DNA of 64,000 nucleotides, taken from contig JAVJTA010000017.1 in NCBI GenBank assembly GCA_040219135.1, forward strand, positions 62,001 through 126,000, read 5' to 3'. Of the stretch, positions 34,141-42,600 are shown piece after piece. The number at the start of each line of letters is the position of its first letter. Position 1 is the first letter of the stretch. Both the position numbers and the translations under genes were made by a program. The stretch comes from UBA7803 sp040219135 (GTDB lineage Bacteria; Pseudomonadota; Gammaproteobacteria; Pseudomonadales; Azotimanducaceae). A model generated the notes under the pieces. It was not told the origin of the DNA. It worked only from the letters and a program-made list of their open reading frames with translations, and made no database searches.

Positions 34141-35016
34141 ATGAAACTGGCAAGATTCACCGAAGGCGGCCGCACCCGTCTGGGTGTGGTGGTCGACGAC
34201 GGCATTGTCGATCTCAGCCGCGCGGAACCGGAGCTGCCCACGGAGATGCTCGCATTTCTCGAGGCGGGGGAGGCCGTCTGGGACAAGGCCCGGGCAGCCG
34301 CTGACCGTCCCGCCGATTACCCGCTGGACGCCGTGCGCCTGGAGGCACCGGTGCCCAATCCGGGCAAGGTGCTCGCCATCGGCCTCAACTACGGCGACCA
34401 CATCAAGGAAAGCGGAATGGACGCGCCGAAGCACCAGGTGTGGTTCAACAAGCAGCGCAACTGCATCACCGGTCCGTACGCGCCCGTGGACGTTCCCGCG
34501 GTGGCGCCCGATCGCGTGGACTACGAGGCCGAGCTGTGCTTCGTGATCGGCAAACGCTGCCGCCATGTGCCGAAGGAGCGGGCGGCCGAGGTGATCTTCG
34601 GCTACACCTGCGGTAACGACGTCAGCGTGCGCGATTGGCAGCTGCGCACGCCGACGATGACGATGGGCAAATCGTTCGCCAGCCACGGACCCATCGGACC
34701 GTGGATCGTCACCGCCGACGAATTCGGCGATCCCCACGATGCCCGTGTGCGCTGCTGGGTCAACGACGAGCTGCGTCAGGATTCGAACACCCGTCATCTC
34801 ATCTACGACTGCTTCGATCAGGTGGCGGAACTGTCCGCCGCATTTCCGCTGGATCCGGGCGACGTCATTTTCACCGGCACGCCCCACGGCGTGGGCGTCG
34901 CCATGAAGCCGCCTCAGTTCCTCAAGGCCGGCGACCGGGTGCGCGTGGAGATCGATCGCATCGGCAACCTGGAGAACGAGCTGGTGGCCGAAACCCTCGA
35001 GACCGTCATCGAATAG
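34141..35016 (+). CDS. Fumarylacetoacetate hydrolase family protein
   Basis: A 291-residue protein. KVLAIGLNYGDHIKESG, DYEAELCFVIGKRCR (acidic metal ligands), FGYTCGNDVSVRDWQ, KSFASHGPIGPWIVT and GDVIFTGTPHGVGVAM are the standard FAH-superfamily blocks. Members hydrolyse or decarboxylate ring-fission products (acylpyruvates, 2-hydroxy-hepta-2,4-diene-1,7-dioates). In this context it should act after ring cleavage by the adjacent VOC dioxygenase. GGGGG precedes the ATG at 34141; the dioxygenase gene starts 11 bp after its stop. Confidence 0.92.
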   Translation: MKLARFTEGGRTRLGVVVDDGIVDLSRAEPELPTEMLAFLEAGEAVWDKARAAADRPADYPLDAVRLEAPVPNPGKVLAIGLNYGDHIKESGMDAPKHQVWFNKQRNCITGPYAPVDVPAVAPDRVDYEAELCFVIGKRCRHVPKERAAEVIFGYTCGNDVSVRDWQLRTPTMTMGKSFASHGPIGPWIVTADEFGDPHDARVRCWVNDELRQDSNTRHLIYDCFDQVAELSAAFPLDPGDVIFTGTPHGVGVAMKPPQFLKAGDRVRVEIDRIGNLENELVAETLETVIE

Positions 35017-35027
35017 GAGCGCCAGGC

Positions 35028-35636
35028 ATGAACCTGATCGTCCGAGTCCCCGAGACCGCCGCGGCCCGCGGCAAGATCGCGCCCAGGCATTTCGCCCACA
35101 TCGTCTACCGGACCCCGCGCTACGAGGAAATGGTGGCCTGGTACAGATCGGTGCTGGAAGCCGAGGTCGTGCTGCAGAACGACCTGCTGTGCTTCATGAC
35201 CTACGACGACGAGCACCATCGCATCGCCTTCGCCAACATGCCGCACCTGAAGGACAAGCCGGCCGACTGCGCCGGCGTGGAACACTCGGCGTACACCTAT
35301 GGCTCGCTGGAAGATCTCGCAGCGACCTACAAGCGTCTGCGCGACGCGGGCATCACCCCGTTCTGGTGCATCAACCACGGCATGACCCTGTCCATGTACT
35401 ACCAGGATCCGGACGGCAACCGGGTGGAGCTGCAGGTGGATCTGTTTCCGGATGCCGCAGCCACCACGGCGTGGCTGGAGCAGAGCGACTTCGCCACCAA
35501 CCCGCTCGGGGTGAAATTCGACCCCGAGGAGTTTCTCGCCAAGGTGGAGCGCGGCGACGACATGACCGAGTTCCTCGAGCGTCGCGTCATCGATCCTTCG
35601 GAGCTGATGGACCAGCTGCCGGAACAGGGCCTTTAG
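35028..35636 (+). CDS. VOC-family extradiol ring-cleavage dioxygenase
   Basis: A 202-residue vicinal-oxygen-chelate protein. Fe(II) ligands are probably His in RHFAHIVYRT, His in VEHSAYTYG and Glu in NRVELQVDLF, the H-H-E triad of type I extradiol dioxygenases such as 2,3-dihydroxybiphenyl dioxygenase. It is shorter than two-domain enzymes (~290-300 residues), matching one-domain types or the catalytic half. AGGAGC precedes the ATG at 35028. It overlaps the convergent ligase gene by 50 bases. Confidence 0.85.
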   Translation: MNLIVRVPETAAARGKIAPRHFAHIVYRTPRYEEMVAWYRSVLEAEVVLQNDLLCFMTYDDEHHRIAFANMPHLKDKPADCAGVEHSAYTYGSLEDLAATYKRLRDAGITPFWCINHGMTLSMYYQDPDGNRVELQVDLFPDAAATTAWLEQSDFATNPLGVKFDPEEFLAKVERGDDMTEFLERRVIDPSELMDQLPEQGL

Positions 35637-37215
35637 TCGACTTCGACCCTGTCCCTGCAGACCAGCCGACCTGCGAGTCGTGACCTTGCCAGTACGTGGC
35701 CCGCAGATCGCGCTTGAGGATCTTGCCGGACCCGGTCTTTGGAATCTCGGCGACGAAGTCCACCGAGCGCGGTACCTTGTACCCGGCCAGGTGCTCGCGG
35801 GCGAAAGCCTGCAGCGTCGGCGCGTCGAGCGCTGAGCCGGGGCGTTTCACCACCACGGCGTGCACGCTTTCGCCCCATTCCTCGCTGGGGATGCCGAACA
35901 CGGCGACGTCCATCACGTCCTCATGGTGCTCCAGAGCATCCTCGATCTCGGCGGGATAGATGTTCACGCCGCCGGAGATGATCATGTCTTTCTTGCGGTC
36001 GCAGATGTAGTAGAAGCCATCCTCGTCGAAGTAGGCGATATCGCCTACGGTCTGCCAGCCGTCACGGTTGTCCTCTCGGAACTTGTCCTCGGCCTTGTGA
36101 TAGGTCGTGAAGACGCTGGCCGAGCGCACGAACAGTTCGCCCGGCTCTCTTGGTTTGTCGACCACGTGGCCGTCCTCTGCGTACAGTCGGATCTGTACTC
36201 CGGGTGCTGGACGGCCGCAGGAATTCCGCTTGGCGCGCTGGAACTCGGGGGTGAGGATGGTGTTGACGCCGAGCTCGGTGGAGCCATACACCTCGAACAG
36301 GGAGTCCTCGGGAAACCGCTCCAGATAGGCGAGCTTCAGCGCGTAGGACCAGGGCGCGGCGTTCGCGACCATGATGCGCATGCTGTCCCGCCGGTACTTC
36401 GCGAGCACCTCGTCCGGCAGCTGGCAGATCCGGCGGATCGGCGTCGGCGCCGAAAACGTGGTGGTGACGCCGTACTTGTCCACCAGCCGCAGCCAGTCTT
36501 CGGCGTCGAAGGCGCGCTGCAGGATCGCCGTGTTGCCCTGGCTCTGGCAGATTGCCAGATAACCGCCGGGGCCGGAGTGGTAGAGCGGCCCCGTGGTGAG
36601 GTAGACGTCGTCCGGCCGGCAGCCGTAGACCGCCAGCATGGCCTGTACCTGGTTCGGATCACCGACGTTGCTGCGCACCGCGCCCTTCGGTTTTCCGGTG
36701 GTGCCGGAGGTGTAGATCATGGTGCCGGCGGCCGCCGGATCGGCGGCAACGTCCACGGTGTCGGTGCTCGCGGCATCGAGCAGTTCGGCGGCCGCGAGCT
36801 GGCCCGGTCGCGGCGCGCCGTCGTAGACGATGACGTGCTCGACGCGCGGGATCCCGTTGCGGATCGACTCGAACAGCTCCGCGTGCTCGGCGTCGATGAA
36901 GACGATGCGCGCATCCGAATTGTCGGTGACGTAGGTTGCTTCTTCCCGGGTCAGGCGGTAGTTCAGCGGCACCGAGACCGCGCCGACCTTACGCGCGGCG
37001 TGGCCGCAGGTCACGGTCCACGCCGAGTTGTGGCCACACCACATCACCTTGTCCTTGGGCTGGATACCGCGCTCGAGAAACACCCGGGCTAGCCGGTTGG
37101 CGTTGGCTTCCAGTTCGGCGAACGTCCACTGAATGAGCGTGCCGTCGGGTCGGTCGTCGATGAGGGCCGGCTTGTCGCCGAGCGCGCCTGCCAGCGTGGT
37201 CAGAAGGTCGGTCAT
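35587..37215 (-). CDS. AMP-dependent acyl-CoA/aryl-CoA ligase
   Basis: A 542-residue ANL-superfamily enzyme. The P-loop is MIYTSGTTGKPKGAVRS, motif A5 is FEVYGSTELG, and the hinge region is DGWQTVGDIAYFDEDGFYYICDRKKDMII; the catalytic Lys lies in the C-terminal PKTGSGKILKRDLR. It activates a carboxylate with ATP and CoA. A long Ser/Gly/Lys tail beyond residue ~520 overlaps the VOC gene and may not be folded. GGGGAG precedes the ATG at 37215. Divergent from the LysR-type gene. Confidence 0.9.
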   Translation of the reverse strand: MTDLLTTLAGALGDKPALIDDRPDGTLIQWTFAELEANANRLARVFLERGIQPKDKVMWCGHNSAWTVTCGHAARKVGAVSVPLNYRLTREEATYVTDNSDARIVFIDAEHAELFESIRNGIPRVEHVIVYDGAPRPGQLAAAELLDAASTDTVDVAADPAAAGTMIYTSGTTGKPKGAVRSNVGDPNQVQAMLAVYGCRPDDVYLTTGPLYHSGPGGYLAICQSQGNTAILQRAFDAEDWLRLVDKYGVTTTFSAPTPIRRICQLPDEVLAKYRRDSMRIMVANAAPWSYALKLAYLERFPEDSLFEVYGSTELGVNTILTPEFQRAKRNSCGRPAPGVQIRLYAEDGHVVDKPREPGELFVRSASVFTTYHKAEDKFREDNRDGWQTVGDIAYFDEDGFYYICDRKKDMIISGGVNIYPAEIEDALEHHEDVMDVAVFGIPSEEWGESVHAVVVKRPGSALDAPTLQAFAREHLAGYKVPRSVDFVAEIPKTGSGKILKRDLRATYWQGHDSQVGWSAGTGSKSTKGPVPAAGPSAPKDR

Positions 37216-37229
37216 GGTGATTCTCCCCA

Positions 37230-37261
37230 GGGTTCCGGAAAAATACCGAAACCCGGAACCC
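37230..37261 (-). promoter_or_regulatory. Inverted repeat in the leader of the ligase gene
   Basis: GGGTTCCGG (37230-37238) and CCGGAACCC (37253-37261) form a perfect 9-bp inverted repeat with a 14-base spacer, ending 15 bases before the ligase ATG and directly upstream of its ribosome site. As RNA it would be a stable hairpin in the leader; as DNA it could be a regulator site. Which applies cannot be decided from sequence alone. Confidence 0.5.
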
Positions 37262-37336
37262 GCCGCCAGACGCCGATGGGTCCGGCAGACGAACCGGCGC
37301 GTGGCGAGCGGTCCAGAGACAGCCATTTACTTGAGG

Positions 37337-37365
37337 CTTTGATATCGGCAGATTCGATACCAAAG
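37337..37365. promoter_or_regulatory. LysR-type operator in the ligase/LysR divergent region
   Basis: CTTTGATATCG (37337-37347) and CGATACCAAAG (37355-37365) form an inverted repeat matching at 10 of 11 positions with a 7-base spacer. Its centre TCG-N7-CGA fits the T-N11-A rule of LysR boxes. It ends 15 bases before the LysR ATG at 37381 and lies about 120 bases from the ligase start, the classical layout for autoregulation and activation of a divergent target. Confidence 0.65.
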
Positions 37366-37380
37366 ACGTTGGCGTTGCCC

Positions 37381-38241
37381 ATGGATACCGAACTCGCCAG
37401 AACCTTCCTGACCGTCGTCGCCGCCGGCAACTTCAGTGCCGCGGCGGGACGGCTGTTCGTCACCCAGTCCACGGTGAGCGCACGCATCGCCACCCTGGAA
37501 GACCAGCTCGGCTGCCGGCTCTTCGTGCGCAACAAGGGCGGTACCACGTTGACGGCCGAGGGACGCTGGTTTCAGGCCCACGCAACGACGCTGGTGCGCA
37601 CGGTGGAACGGGTCCGGCAGGAGGTGGGCGTGGCGCGCGGCTTCGCCGCGAGCGTGACCATCGGCGGTCGGTTCGGCCTCTGGGAGAGTCTTCTGCTCGC
37701 AGTACTGCCGCGAATCCGCGCGACCGCGCCGGATCTCGCGATCCGCAGCGAGATCGGTTTCGAAGACGATCTCATGCAGGGCCTGGTCGAGGGTCGCCTG
37801 GATATCGGTGTGATGTACACCCCGGAGAACCGCCCCGGGCTCACCGTGCAGCCGTTGCACGACGAGACCCTGGTCTATGTCTGCACGGACGCGGACGTCG
37901 AGGACCTGCCCGGCGCAGGCTACGTGTACGTGGACTGGGGGCCGGAGTTTGCGAGCCAGCACAGCGCGACGTTTCCGGAATTCGCCGGCGCCGGCCTCAG
38001 CGCAAACATCGGCTGGCTCGGTCTGCAGCACATTCTCGCCTGCGGCGGCTCCGGCTATTTTCCGTTGCGCCTGGTCAAGAACGACCTGGCTCTGGGGCGC
38101 CTGCACCAGCGCCCGGAGGCTCCGGATTTCCGGCTGCCCGCCTACATCGTCCACGAATCCGATCCTGATCCCGCCAGCGTGGGCACGGTCGTCGATCTCA
38201 TCGTCAGCACCACGCGGGAGATCGTCGGCGCGGGCGGGTGA
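37381..38241 (+). CDS. LysR family transcriptional regulator
   Basis: A 286-residue LTTR. The winged HTH is ARTFLTVVAAGNFSAAAGRL followed by STVSARIATLEDQLGCRLF; the effector domain begins near residue 90 (SVTIGGRFGLWESLLLAVLPRI) and keeps DIGVMYTP and LQHILACGGSGYFPLRLV. Divergent from the AMP ligase, with a palindromic T-N11-A box between them, so it is likely the local activator and autoregulator. Effector unknown, perhaps the ligase substrate or product. Confidence 0.9.
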   Translation: MDTELARTFLTVVAAGNFSAAAGRLFVTQSTVSARIATLEDQLGCRLFVRNKGGTTLTAEGRWFQAHATTLVRTVERVRQEVGVARGFAASVTIGGRFGLWESLLLAVLPRIRATAPDLAIRSEIGFEDDLMQGLVEGRLDIGVMYTPENRPGLTVQPLHDETLVYVCTDADVEDLPGAGYVYVDWGPEFASQHSATFPEFAGAGLSANIGWLGLQHILACGGSGYFPLRLVKNDLALGRLHQRPEAPDFRLPAYIVHESDPDPASVGTVVDLIVSTTREIVGAGG

Positions 38242-38269
38242 TCCCGGGGAGCGGCGGCGGCCCGGGATC
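38240..38269. terminator. Hairpin between convergent LysR and DUF3604 genes
   Basis: GATCCCGGG (38240-38248) and CCCGGGATC (38261-38269) form a perfect 9-bp stem with a 12-base GC-rich loop, immediately after the LysR stop and before the DUF3604 stop. No T-run follows on either strand, so it is a possible bidirectional terminator or RNA-end stabiliser and not a textbook intrinsic terminator. Confidence 0.5.
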
Positions 38270-38294
38270 GCAAGGACACGATTTCCGCGTTCGA

Positions 38295-40106
38295 TCAGCC
38301 CCCGACCCAGATCGGCGAACTCCAGGCGCGCTCCTGAAGCAGCGCGGGCAACCCCGGGCGCGGCGCCACGCCGGCGCGGTTCGCGTCCCAGGTCGACCAG
38401 CGGCAGGTCGGCTCCTCCAGCACCCGGGCATAGTAGAACGCCCGCTGTCCGGGTTCGGCATCCGGATCCTGCCACAACGTGCGCAGCTCGGCGGCGCCCT
38501 GTCCGCTCGGCGTGCAGGTGCGCAGATCGACGCTGGCCGCGCTGTCCGGACAGCGCCCGCTGACCGGGTCGACGGCGCCGGCGGCGCAGGCGACGTCATA
38601 GACGCGCTCGAAGGTCTCCCCGTCGTCGATCCAGCCTTTGACGATCTGCAGACGCTGCAGTCCGGCGCTCGCCGGGTCGCGCAGCGCCCAGACGAGAAAA
38701 CCCGGGCGCGCCTGACCGTCTGCCGGCGCCGGCAGTTCGCTGCCCATGGCAACGCCGCTGCGATAGGCGCGCGCGATGGCGTCTTCGTCCGGACCGGGGC
38801 CGAGATCGTAGCCGGCGAACAGGCGGATGCGCATGCGCGGGCCGCTTGTGGCGAAAGTCTCTTTCCTTCGTAGAGCGGCGTAGATGGATTCGCGCGTGTT
38901 CTCCTCGGCCCAGACGCCGGCCAGGCCGGCGGCCGACCAGCGCTGGAAGTAGCCCGGATCGTAGACCGGTGCGCCCGGCTCGGCGCCGTCGACGGGCACC
39001 GAACCGCGCAGCTCGGGGCTGGCATCGACCAGGCCGACCTTGCCCCAGTAGTCGGATTCGTTGAACGCGCCGGCGCCGACGTGGGAATCACTGGACGCAA
39101 TGAGACCGAAGCGGTAGGGGTTGGCGTCGAACAGCGCCTCCATGGCCAGGCCGCGACGGTAGGCGTCGCGCACGTAGCTGCCGGACGGGTCGCTCGGCAG
39201 ATCGCTGGCGATGCGCTGGGCGAAGATCTCGAAGTCCGCCCACTCGTCGTTGGGGGAGAGCAGTGGGTGGGTCTCGGAGGTGCCCTTGACCTGGGTGATC
39301 TCCACCAGCGGCTCGTTGCGCAGGCGCAGCTCGGCGTAGGCGGCGTCGATGGGCGCGCCGCTGTGGGTCGTGTACTCGAACATGAGTCCGTTGGAGCCGT
39401 TCGAGTTGTGCGGTATCGCCAGGGCCTCGCGGCCCGCGGCCCGCTGCTGGTCCATCCAGCCCCAGAGGTCCTCCGGATTGCGCGAATCGAGGCTGGAGAA
39501 AGGCATGGACGGCACACGGCCGTCGCGGAAGATGACGTTGCGATGCAGATTCTCCTGCGCCTGGCCGGACAGCGTGTACTCGTACGCGGTGAACGTGGTC
39601 AGCTTGCCGGGCTGGTAGTTGCGCTCCGCCGCCTCGACGATTTCCTGCCAGGCCGAGCGCACCACGGACGCATCGAACAGATCGTCATCTGCCACGTTGC
39701 CGCGCAGCCGACCGATCACTTCGTAGAACGCGGCGAGCCGTTCTTCCTGGGTCGTGGCTGCCTGCAGGCGGCGCGAGATGGGATGCCTGCCGACGCTGGT
39801 GTCTGGATCGGCCATCTGCGGGACCATGCCGAGATACATCGCGTGGTCCGTGACCGCGATGAAATCCAGCGGCCGATCGAGCTGCATCGCGAATCCGGCG
39901 GGGTGCTTGATGGCCTCGCCGCGCGCATAGCGATAGGCGTCGTCGGGTGTGGCGCGCACGCCGAAGATGAACGCGTCGAACGACAGCTGCGTATGGACGT
40001 GCAGCTCGCCGAACAGTGCCTGGCGGGAGGCCGCGTCTTCGGCCGCGGCCGCCGTCCCCGGTGCGGCGATCACCAGCCCCAGGATCATGAACCATTGCCT
40101 GCGCAT
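38295..40106 (-). CDS. Exported DUF3604 protein (PHP-like metal-hydrolase fold)
   Basis: A 603-residue protein with a signal peptide (MRRQWFMILGLVIAAPGTAAAA) and a PHP-like start GELHVHTQLSFDAF (His36, His38), then FIAVTDHAMYLGMVP and the later IASSDSHVGAGAFNES. These are the conserved features of DUF3604 proteins, probably secreted metal-dependent hydrolases of unknown substrate. The C-terminal domain carries Cys-rich segments. GGGGAGGAG lies eight bases before the ATG at 40106. Confidence 0.88.
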   Translation of the reverse strand: MRRQWFMILGLVIAAPGTAAAAEDAASRQALFGELHVHTQLSFDAFIFGVRATPDDAYRYARGEAIKHPAGFAMQLDRPLDFIAVTDHAMYLGMVPQMADPDTSVGRHPISRRLQAATTQEERLAAFYEVIGRLRGNVADDDLFDASVVRSAWQEIVEAAERNYQPGKLTTFTAYEYTLSGQAQENLHRNVIFRDGRVPSMPFSSLDSRNPEDLWGWMDQQRAAGREALAIPHNSNGSNGLMFEYTTHSGAPIDAAYAELRLRNEPLVEITQVKGTSETHPLLSPNDEWADFEIFAQRIASDLPSDPSGSYVRDAYRRGLAMEALFDANPYRFGLIASSDSHVGAGAFNESDYWGKVGLVDASPELRGSVPVDGAEPGAPVYDPGYFQRWSAAGLAGVWAEENTRESIYAALRRKETFATSGPRMRIRLFAGYDLGPGPDEDAIARAYRSGVAMGSELPAPADGQARPGFLVWALRDPASAGLQRLQIVKGWIDDGETFERVYDVACAAGAVDPVSGRCPDSAASVDLRTCTPSGQGAAELRTLWQDPDAEPGQRAFYYARVLEEPTCRWSTWDANRAGVAPRPGLPALLQERAWSSPIWVGG

Positions 40107-40553
40107 ACCGATGCTCCTCCCCTTGATTGTTCCTCCCCTCGATCGGGTCAATCTACGCCGGCTCGCGGCGTGGTTCCATCGCGTTGGCACGGCGCACGTG
40201 GGCGCCGCACCGATCGGCGCGGCGAGGTTGGCGGCGGGAGACCGGAAAACGAGCCTGGCGGCAGTCAGGGGTTGGCGCGCGGCTTAAGGGAGATACGAGA
40301 AAAGGGCCCACACGCCGGCGTGCCGCCAGGCTCAACGCCCAGGTGGAGTTTCAGCCTGGACGGAAGAGACACTACCCGGGGTAGATTCAGCCGCAAAGCG
40401 ATGAATTCCACTGGCAAGCATCGGTCGCGTCGATGACAAATCGGCCGCCGGCTGGACGATCGGCCTGATCGATGGCTCGCAGCGACATTATTCGCTTGAG
40501 CCGCAGGGCGGGTGAGGTAGCGTGAAGCGATTCCCTGCGCTGTGGAGGCATCG
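40107..40553. other. Intergenic region without a supported gene
   Basis: 447 bases between divergent genes (DUF3604 and the ferritin-like protein). Short open frames on both strands lack ribosome sites and similarity. A perfect 12-bp palindrome CACGCCGGCGTG lies at 40311-40322. The region must hold both promoters, but I found no strong -35/-10 pair. Confidence 0.45.
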
Positions 40554-41039
40554 ATGAGCCGAGACCCCATGGACGAGCCCCGAGGGTATGCCTCGCCGGT
40601 GTGCTATGCGCACGAGTTCGATGTGCCGCCGCTCACGCTGGATGAGGTGGCAGTACGCCTGAACGATCTGCTGGAGGGCGAGCGCGCCGGCGCTCGGGGG
40701 TTGATCGACATGAAGGCCGGTCGGGACGATGAGCTGGGACGCCTGCTCGACGCGGTGGCCAGAGACGAGGCGCGGTTCTGCGCCATGCTGAGCCATCACC
40801 TCACCCGGCTCGGCTACGCGCCCAGTCACGAGACCGGCGAGTTCTACGACAAGTTGGCTCGGCGCGAAGATCTGGACGCCAAGCTGCGATTGCTGGATCG
40901 CGGTCAGTCGGCGGTGGTGCGCCTGCTCGACGAGCTGATGCCGTCGGTGGACGATTCCCGGCTGCTGGCGGATCTCCGGGAGATGCGTGACGTTCACGTC
41001 CGAAACCTCGAGAAGTGCGCCGCGTACCTGGCTGATTGA
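40554..41039 (+). CDS. Ferritin-like four-helix protein (DUF6306-like)
   Basis: A 161-residue helical protein. LNDLLEGERAGARGLID, LLDAVARDEARFCAMLSHHL, TGEFYDKLARREDLDAKLRLL and DLREMRDVHVRNLE form four amphipathic helices with Glu and His spaced as in ferritin-like metal sites, and the overall pattern is what I know from DUF6306 proteins. The ATG at 40554 has GGAGG six bases upstream; a GTG at 40542 is less likely. Function unknown; metal or redox storage is possible. Confidence 0.68.
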   Translation: MSRDPMDEPRGYASPVCYAHEFDVPPLTLDEVAVRLNDLLEGERAGARGLIDMKAGRDDELGRLLDAVARDEARFCAMLSHHLTRLGYAPSHETGEFYDKLARREDLDAKLRLLDRGQSAVVRLLDELMPSVDDSRLLADLREMRDVHVRNLEKCAAYLAD

Positions 41040-41102
41040 CCCGTCTCTGTCGGCGGTTTCGGTGGTAGGCTCCGCACTGACGCGCGATCCGGACCGCCAC
41101 TC

Positions 41103-42539
41103 ATGGAAGACCTGCACCCGCTCACGGCCTCGGCGATCGCGCGCCTGCTCCGCCAGGGTGAACTGACGCCGCTGGCGGTCTGCGAGCACTACCTGGCGCG
41201 CATCCGTCGGTTCGACCCGGCGCTCAACGCCTTCCGCCTGGTCACCGAAGATCGCGCCCTGGCGGCCGCGGAAGCGGCGACCCGGCAGCTTGCCGCGGGG
41301 ATCGATCTCGGGCCGCTGCACGGCGTGCCCTACGTGACCAAGGATCTGTTCGACGTGGCCGGGCTGCCGACGACGGCCGGGTCGAGGACGCTGGAGGACA
41401 ACGTGGCCTCCGCAGATGCTGCGGTCACCGCGCGCCTTGCGGCCGCCGGCCTGGTTCTGCTCGGCAAGACCAACACGGTCGAGTTCGCCTTCGGCAGCGT
41501 GGGCATCAATCACAGCCACGGCACGCCGCACAATCCCTGGCACGCCGAAGCGCACGTACCCGGCGGCTCCAGCAGCGGCTCGGCGGTGGCGATCGCCGCG
41601 GGACTCAGCGCGCTGGCGACGGGAACGGACACGGCCTGCTCGGTGCGCACCCCGGCGGCGCTGTGCGGCGTGGTGGGCCTGAAGACCACGGTCGGGCGGA
41701 TCAGCCGGCGCGGAGTCCATCCGCTGAGCGGCACCCTGGACTCCGTCGGTCCGCTGGCGCGGTCGGTGGAGGATGCGGCATTGCTGTTCAGCGCGACGCA
41801 GGGTCCTGACGATGCCGATCCGAGCACCCTCGGCGTGGTACCCATCGACGTGCTCGGCACGCTCCACGATGGCGTGAAGGGGCTGCGCATCGGCGTGGCC
41901 GAGGGTTTCCTGTTCGAAGAACTGGACGAGGAGGTGGAGCGTGCGGTGCGCGCTTGCGTCGACGTGTTCCGCGATCTCGGCGCGACGGTCAGCACGCACG
42001 AGTTCGGCGAAGCGCGCGAAGTGATGAGCACGCCCAGCGTCATTTCCCAGGTGGAAGGCTATGCCATCAACGCCGATCGCCTCGAGCACCGGGCCGGTGA
42101 GCTCGATCCGGTGGTCTACGAGCGTATGCTGCCGGGCCGCGAGGTGAGCGCTGCAGCCTACCGTAAGGCGCTGGACGCACTGGTTCCGCTGCGCCAGCGC
42201 GCGGCCCGCCAGTTCGCTGGCGTGGATGTGCTGGTGGCGCCGACCTGTCCGCTGGCGGCGGAACCGGTTGCGGCGGTGGACCGGGATTTCGAGACCTACA
42301 TGCGCTACGCCGGCCGCTACCTGCGCAACTGCTTCGTCGGCAATCTGCTCAATCTGTGCGGGGTGAGCGTGCCCTGTGGATTCACCCGCAAGGGGCTACC
42401 CATCGGGCTGATGATCTACGCAGCGCCGTTCCGGGAAGACCTGGTGCTGCGCGTGGCGCAGGCGTTCGAGAGGGCGACGGGTTGGCACGACGCGCATCCC
42501 GATCTCGGCTGGGTTCCGTCAGGCAGTGCCGGGCATTAA
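41103..42539 (+). CDS. Amidase-signature family hydrolase
   Basis: A 478-residue amidase. The triad is Lys80 (YVTKDLFD), a Ser in GGSSSGSAVA (156-160) and nucleophile Ser180 in GTDTACSVRTPAALCG. In most family members the nucleophile loop reads GTDTGGS; here the two Gly are Ala-Cys, so the oxyanion hole may be altered. The rest (LKTTVGRISRRG, GLPIGLMIYA) is typical. It could be a small-amide hydrolase or a GatA-like protein, but no gatB or gatC is near. Followed by the 42526-42586 inverted repeat and a methyltransferase gene. Confidence 0.88.
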   Translation: MEDLHPLTASAIARLLRQGELTPLAVCEHYLARIRRFDPALNAFRLVTEDRALAAAEAATRQLAAGIDLGPLHGVPYVTKDLFDVAGLPTTAGSRTLEDNVASADAAVTARLAAAGLVLLGKTNTVEFAFGSVGINHSHGTPHNPWHAEAHVPGGSSSGSAVAIAAGLSALATGTDTACSVRTPAALCGVVGLKTTVGRISRRGVHPLSGTLDSVGPLARSVEDAALLFSATQGPDDADPSTLGVVPIDVLGTLHDGVKGLRIGVAEGFLFEELDEEVERAVRACVDVFRDLGATVSTHEFGEAREVMSTPSVISQVEGYAINADRLEHRAGELDPVVYERMLPGREVSAAAYRKALDALVPLRQRAARQFAGVDVLVAPTCPLAAEPVAAVDRDFETYMRYAGRYLRNCFVGNLLNLCGVSVPCGFTRKGLPIGLMIYAAPFREDLVLRVAQAFERATGWHDAHPDLGWVPSGSAGH

Positions 42540-42586
42540 CCTTGGCCATTGGCATCAGGAAAAGGTTGAAGGCTAGTGCCCGGCAC
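42526..42586. repeat. Long inverted repeat spanning the amidase stop (REP/MITE-like)
   Basis: GTGCCGGGCA (42526-42535) pairs with TGCCCGGCAC (42577-42586), and inside them AACCTT (42538-42543) pairs with AAGGTT (42562-42567). The element contains the amidase stop codon and ends 14 bases before the methyltransferase ATG. No T-run follows, so it is not a simple terminator. Its nested, compact form resembles a REP/BIME unit or a miniature inverted-repeat element; no other copy is visible in this window. Confidence 0.6.
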
Positions 42587-42600
42587 CGGAAAGGCTGGCG

